Notes under the pieces: model-generated
What the model was told of the DNA's origin: nothing
Database searches by the model: none
What the model saw: the letters and a program-made list of their open reading frames with translations, nothing else
In this document: piece by piece, positions 13,705 through 15,886 of the stretch
Numbering within the stretch: the first letter of the stretch is position 1
Layout of the letters: the number at the start of each line of letters is the position of its first letter
Source: CAZIVO01 sp964542765
GTDB lineage: Bacteria > Planctomycetota > UBA1135 > UBA2386
Reading direction: 5' to 3'
DNA: 15,886 nt
Assembly (NCBI GenBank): GCA_964542765.1
Contig: CAZIVO010000089.1
Coordinates: 1 to 15,886 of the forward strand
Position numbers and translations under genes: made by a program

Positions 13705-14514
13705 ATGTCCGTGACGGCTGTTCCGGTACGACCTTGTTTGAAATGGGCGGGTGGCAAGCAGGCCCTGGCTGAAGCCCTGCTGGCGGCGTTCCCTTCGAAA
13801 TTCGATCGCTACTTCGAGCCCTTCCTCGGTGCGGGCAGCGTGTTGTTCGCCTTGGCACCCCGGCGCGCGGTGGTCTGCGACGCCAACGGGTGGCTGATCG
13901 ATACCTATCTGGCCATTCGTGAGGACTCCGATCGGGTCATGGATGTTCTCGATCGCTTCGAGAATACCCGAGAGTTTTTCCTGAGGACCCGGGCCCGTTC
14001 CCCGTTCAGCCTCGATCGGTTCGAGCGTGCCGCCCAGTTGATCTATCTCAACAAGACATGTTTCCGGGGTCTTTTCCGGGTGAACCGGCAAGGCATGTTC
14101 AATGTTCCCTACGGGAACTATGACCGACGATTCTATGATCCGGAGAATCTTCGGGCCGTGGCTCTGGCCTTGGCGGATGTGGAGATGCGCCAAGGCGATT
14201 TTGTTTCGGGGCTTGCAGGTGTGAGTCGCGGAGACTTCGCTTATCTCGACCCTCCTTATCACAAGCAGGGGGGCTACGCAGACTTCAATCGCTACACCCG
14301 AGATCAGTTCCGAGAAGAAGATCAGGAGCGGTTGGCATGCCGCTGCGCCGAGATGGATCGAGATGGCGTGCTGTGGGCCGTGAGCAACAGCGATACGGCC
14401 TTCATCCGAAAGCTCTACACCGGGTTTCGTGTGCAGAAAGTCGCCGCCCGGCGTGAGATCAACCTCAATGCGCGCAAGCGTGACCAGGTTGAGCTATTGA
14501 TCATGAATTACTGA
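13705..14514 (+). CDS. dam: Dam-type DNA adenine-N6 methyltransferase (D12 class)
   Basis: The 269-residue protein methylates adenine N6 in DNA. D12-class motifs are in the Dam order: LKWAGGKQAL at 12-21, the SAM-binding FEPFLGAGSVLF at 38-49, the acidic VVCDANGWLI at 57-66, IYLNKTCFRGLFRVNRQGMF at 113-132 followed by NVPYGNY, and the catalytic DPPY at 182-185. The sequence then runs to WAVSNSD (224-230) and ends LLIMNY, as Dam proteins commonly do. The target is probably GATC, by family membership only. The ATG at 13705 gives the normal Dam N-terminus; codons back to 13537 overlap gltA and are out of character. The ribosome-binding site GAGG is only three bases from the ATG. No restriction endonuclease is next to it, so it is a solitary methylase here, perhaps for replication, repair or gene control. 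Confidence 0.92.
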   Translation: MSVTAVPVRPCLKWAGGKQALAEALLAAFPSKFDRYFEPFLGAGSVLFALAPRRAVVCDANGWLIDTYLAIREDSDRVMDVLDRFENTREFFLRTRARSPFSLDRFERAAQLIYLNKTCFRGLFRVNRQGMFNVPYGNYDRRFYDPENLRAVALALADVEMRQGDFVSGLAGVSRGDFAYLDPPYHKQGGYADFNRYTRDQFREEDQERLACRCAEMDRDGVLWAVSNSDTAFIRKLYTGFRVQKVAARREINLNARKRDQVELLIMNY

Positions 14515-14580
14515 TCCGAATCGAGTTCGAGTGGAGGAGAAACTCAGACCAATTGTCTCGGTTGCACGGGAGGGAATGAT

Positions 14581-15702
14581 GTGGCGATGCGGCTGAGCTT
14601 TCTTGGGGGACTCATCTTGCTGGCGACCAGTGGTTGCGGTCTGGTCACAACGATCCGTGGACCCATGCATGACCGATGCCGACCATTGCACCGACATGCC
14701 CTCTCGGGCCTGCTCGACCTGAAAGGGGTGCTGCACTGTCACTCGCATCTTTCGCATGATTCCGAAGGGACGGTTGATGAGATCAGCGAGGCAGCCGCTG
14801 CGGCCGGTCTCGATTTTCTGGTCATGACCGATCATCAGACCGCCGAGTCGGTTGCGGATGGCGTGCGTGGGTTTGTCAATGGCACCCTGTTCATGGTGGG
14901 CGCGGAGATACGCACGCCCGGCGGCACCTTGCTCGCCTTTCCCTTGCAGAGCGAGATTTCTGCACATGGCAATATCGCGGGATACATCGAGGCGATCCAT
15001 GACCAGGGAGGCCTGGCCATGATCGGTCACGCGGAGCGTTTTCTCGCCTGGGATGAGCCGACGCTCGATGGGGTAGAGGTCGTCAATCTACACGCCCAGG
15101 CGGATGCTGCGGGCAGGCTGGAACTCTTGACCCGGCTGCTGCTGACCCCTCTGCGTCTGGCCTTTGCCAGCCTGTGCGGTTACCAGCAGCAGGTTCTGTC
15201 CGGGCTGGATGAGCATCTCGATGGGGGTGACTGGCCTTTCCCCGTGATCGGCGGCAATGACGCGCATGCGAACATACGGTTGCTCGGATCGCTCGGTTGG
15301 GTCATCGGCACCTATGAGGAACTCTTCGCCTGTCTTTCGACTCATGTGCTCGCCGAAGGCCTCGATCAGGATGCGATCGTCGATGCTGTGCGCCGTGGCC
15401 GGACTTACGTGGTTTATGACCTTCGCGGTGAGGGCACCGGATTCGATTTTCATGGGCATCATGCGGGTGAGTTGGTCCTCATGGGAGGCACGGTGGTCGC
15501 TGGTGCTGACACGATTCTGTCGGTTGATGTGCCGAGCATGGCGCAGGTCCGGTTGCTTCGTGACGGCGAGATCGTTGCACAACGCACCGGGACAGAGCTT
15601 CGCTTTCGTGACCCTGAGCCGGGGATCTATCGTGTCGAGGTGTGGAAGTCGGGTCGCTGGCCCTGGATCTTCTCCAGTGCGATTCGAGTCACGGCTCGGT
15701 AA
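14581..15702 (+). CDS. PHP-domain metallohydrolase with lipoprotein-like leader
   Basis: The 373-residue protein carries a PHP domain, a metal-dependent hydrolase fold. Visible ligand motifs are LHCHSHLSHDSEG (H52, H54), VMTDHQT (D84, H85), VGAEI (E109), MIGHAER (H150) and GGNDAHAN (D227, H229). The first 20 residues form a short hydrophobic leader ending LLATSGC, which resembles a lipobox with C19 as first mature residue, although the usual Leu at -3 is replaced by Thr. The last 75 residues (about 298-373) look like a small beta domain (ILSVDVPSMAQVRLLRDGE ... GIYRVEVW). Overall it resembles CehA/McbA-type PHP proteins; the substrate is unknown. GGGAGGGA at 14568-14575 is five bases from the GTG at 14581 and favours it; an ATG two codons later (14587) is the alternative. 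Its stop lies inside the convergent aldolase gene. Confidence 0.88.
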   Translation: MAMRLSFLGGLILLATSGCGLVTTIRGPMHDRCRPLHRHALSGLLDLKGVLHCHSHLSHDSEGTVDEISEAAAAAGLDFLVMTDHQTAESVADGVRGFVNGTLFMVGAEIRTPGGTLLAFPLQSEISAHGNIAGYIEAIHDQGGLAMIGHAERFLAWDEPTLDGVEVVNLHAQADAAGRLELLTRLLLTPLRLAFASLCGYQQQVLSGLDEHLDGGDWPFPVIGGNDAHANIRLLGSLGWVIGTYEELFACLSTHVLAEGLDQDAIVDAVRRGRTYVVYDLRGEGTGFDFHGHHAGELVLMGGTVVAGADTILSVDVPSMAQVRLLRDGEIVAQRTGTELRFRDPEPGIYRVEVWKSGRWPWIFSSAIRVTAR

Positions 15703-15886
15703 CGCTCTTGACTGCCTGGGTCATCAGGTTCGCTCGTTCTCTGATACTTTCGAACCGGCCGTTTTGCATGTCTTCCCCTTCGAACAGGCAGCCGACGAAG
15801 CCAACGCCGAAGGCTCCCGCTTGCAGCCACCGGGCAGCGTTGTCCTGGGTAACTCCGTTGGTGGGAAAAATACGCAGGAAGGGCAG
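15689..15886 (-). CDS. eda: KDPG/KHG aldolase, C-terminal part (5' end outside window)
   Basis: Sixty-five codons and a TGA are present; the gene enters from beyond the right edge. The residues match the C-terminus of 2-dehydro-3-deoxyphosphogluconate / 4-hydroxy-2-oxoglutarate aldolases. LRIFPTNGVTQDNAARWLQ corresponds to the conserved phosphate-binding PTGGV segment and the following helix. AGAFGVGFVGCLF corresponds to the A-G-A-x-x-V-G-x-G-S-x-L strand, with Phe-Val-Gly-Cys in place of the usual Gly-Ser. The closing helix SIRERANLMTQAVKSV completes the TIM barrel. These enzymes split KDPG to pyruvate and glyceraldehyde-3-phosphate in Entner-Doudoroff or sugar-acid catabolism. The Schiff-base lysine and catalytic Glu lie outside the window. 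The 3' end overlaps that of the PHP gene by 14 bases. The family call is firm, the exact substrate is not. Confidence 0.8.
   Translation of the reverse strand: MPFLRIFPTNGVTQDNAARWLQAGAFGVGFVGCLFEGEDMQNGRFESIRERANLMTQAVKSVTEP

Noticed and set aside
1..15886. CRISPR array, tRNA, rRNA, transposase, integrase or attachment-site repeats
   Set aside because: I found no regularly spaced repeats, no cloverleaf-like segment, no mobile-element gene and no terminal repeats anywhere in the window.

Overview
The window looks like ordinary chromosome from a planctomycete-like bacterium (PVC group). The reasons are a 1,225-residue secreted protein joining a DUF1080 domain, a dehydrogenase-type beta-propeller and a PVC-type cytochrome c domain, a formylglycine sulfatase directly behind it, many exported proteins, and GC content near 60% by eye. 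The phylum is an inference; no rRNA or other marker gene is present. Coding density is high, with no gene-free stretch above 250 bases. I see no insertion sequence, integrase, tRNA, rRNA or CRISPR array.

Layout. (1) Bases 1-1985, plus strand: the possible tail of an upstream gene, the beta subunit of a 2-oxoacid:ferredoxin oxidoreductase (korB), and a GC-richer SAM-dependent methyltransferase of unknown substrate. (2) Bases 2075-8448, minus strand, read right to left: the giant DUF1080/propeller/cytochrome c protein, a sulfatase 20 bases behind it, then a CGFS monothiol glutaredoxin fused to a cysteine-free IscA-like domain, whose stop codon overlaps the start of a BolA-family gene. (3) Bases 8695-15702, plus strand: an exported YtcJ-like amidohydrolase, a small PGPGW-type membrane protein, an unrecognised secreted protein, citrate synthase (gltA), a Dam-type adenine methylase, and a PHP-domain protein with a lipoprotein-like leader. 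(4) Bases 15689-15886, minus strand: the C-terminal part of a KDPG/KHG aldolase whose 3' end overlaps that of the PHP gene by 14 bases.

How the genes fit together. The sulfatase and giant dehydrogenase-like protein suggest extracytoplasmic breakdown and oxidation of sulfated carbohydrate. The KDPG aldolase and the exported amidohydrolase are compatible with a carbohydrate-degrading lifestyle, but no shared pathway is demonstrated. KorB and citrate synthase are central-carbon enzymes and point to a ferredoxin-linked oxidative step in the TCA cycle. The glutaredoxin-BolA pair belongs to iron-sulfur cluster handling. The most unusual items are the glutaredoxin/degenerate A-type fusion coupled to BolA, the DUF1080-to-cytochrome fusion paired with a sulfatase, and several non-coding structures: a hairpin abutting the dam ribosome-binding site, a G-quadruplex motif upstream of gltA, and a near-perfect palindrome between divergent genes. 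I did not find a clearly new multi-gene system.
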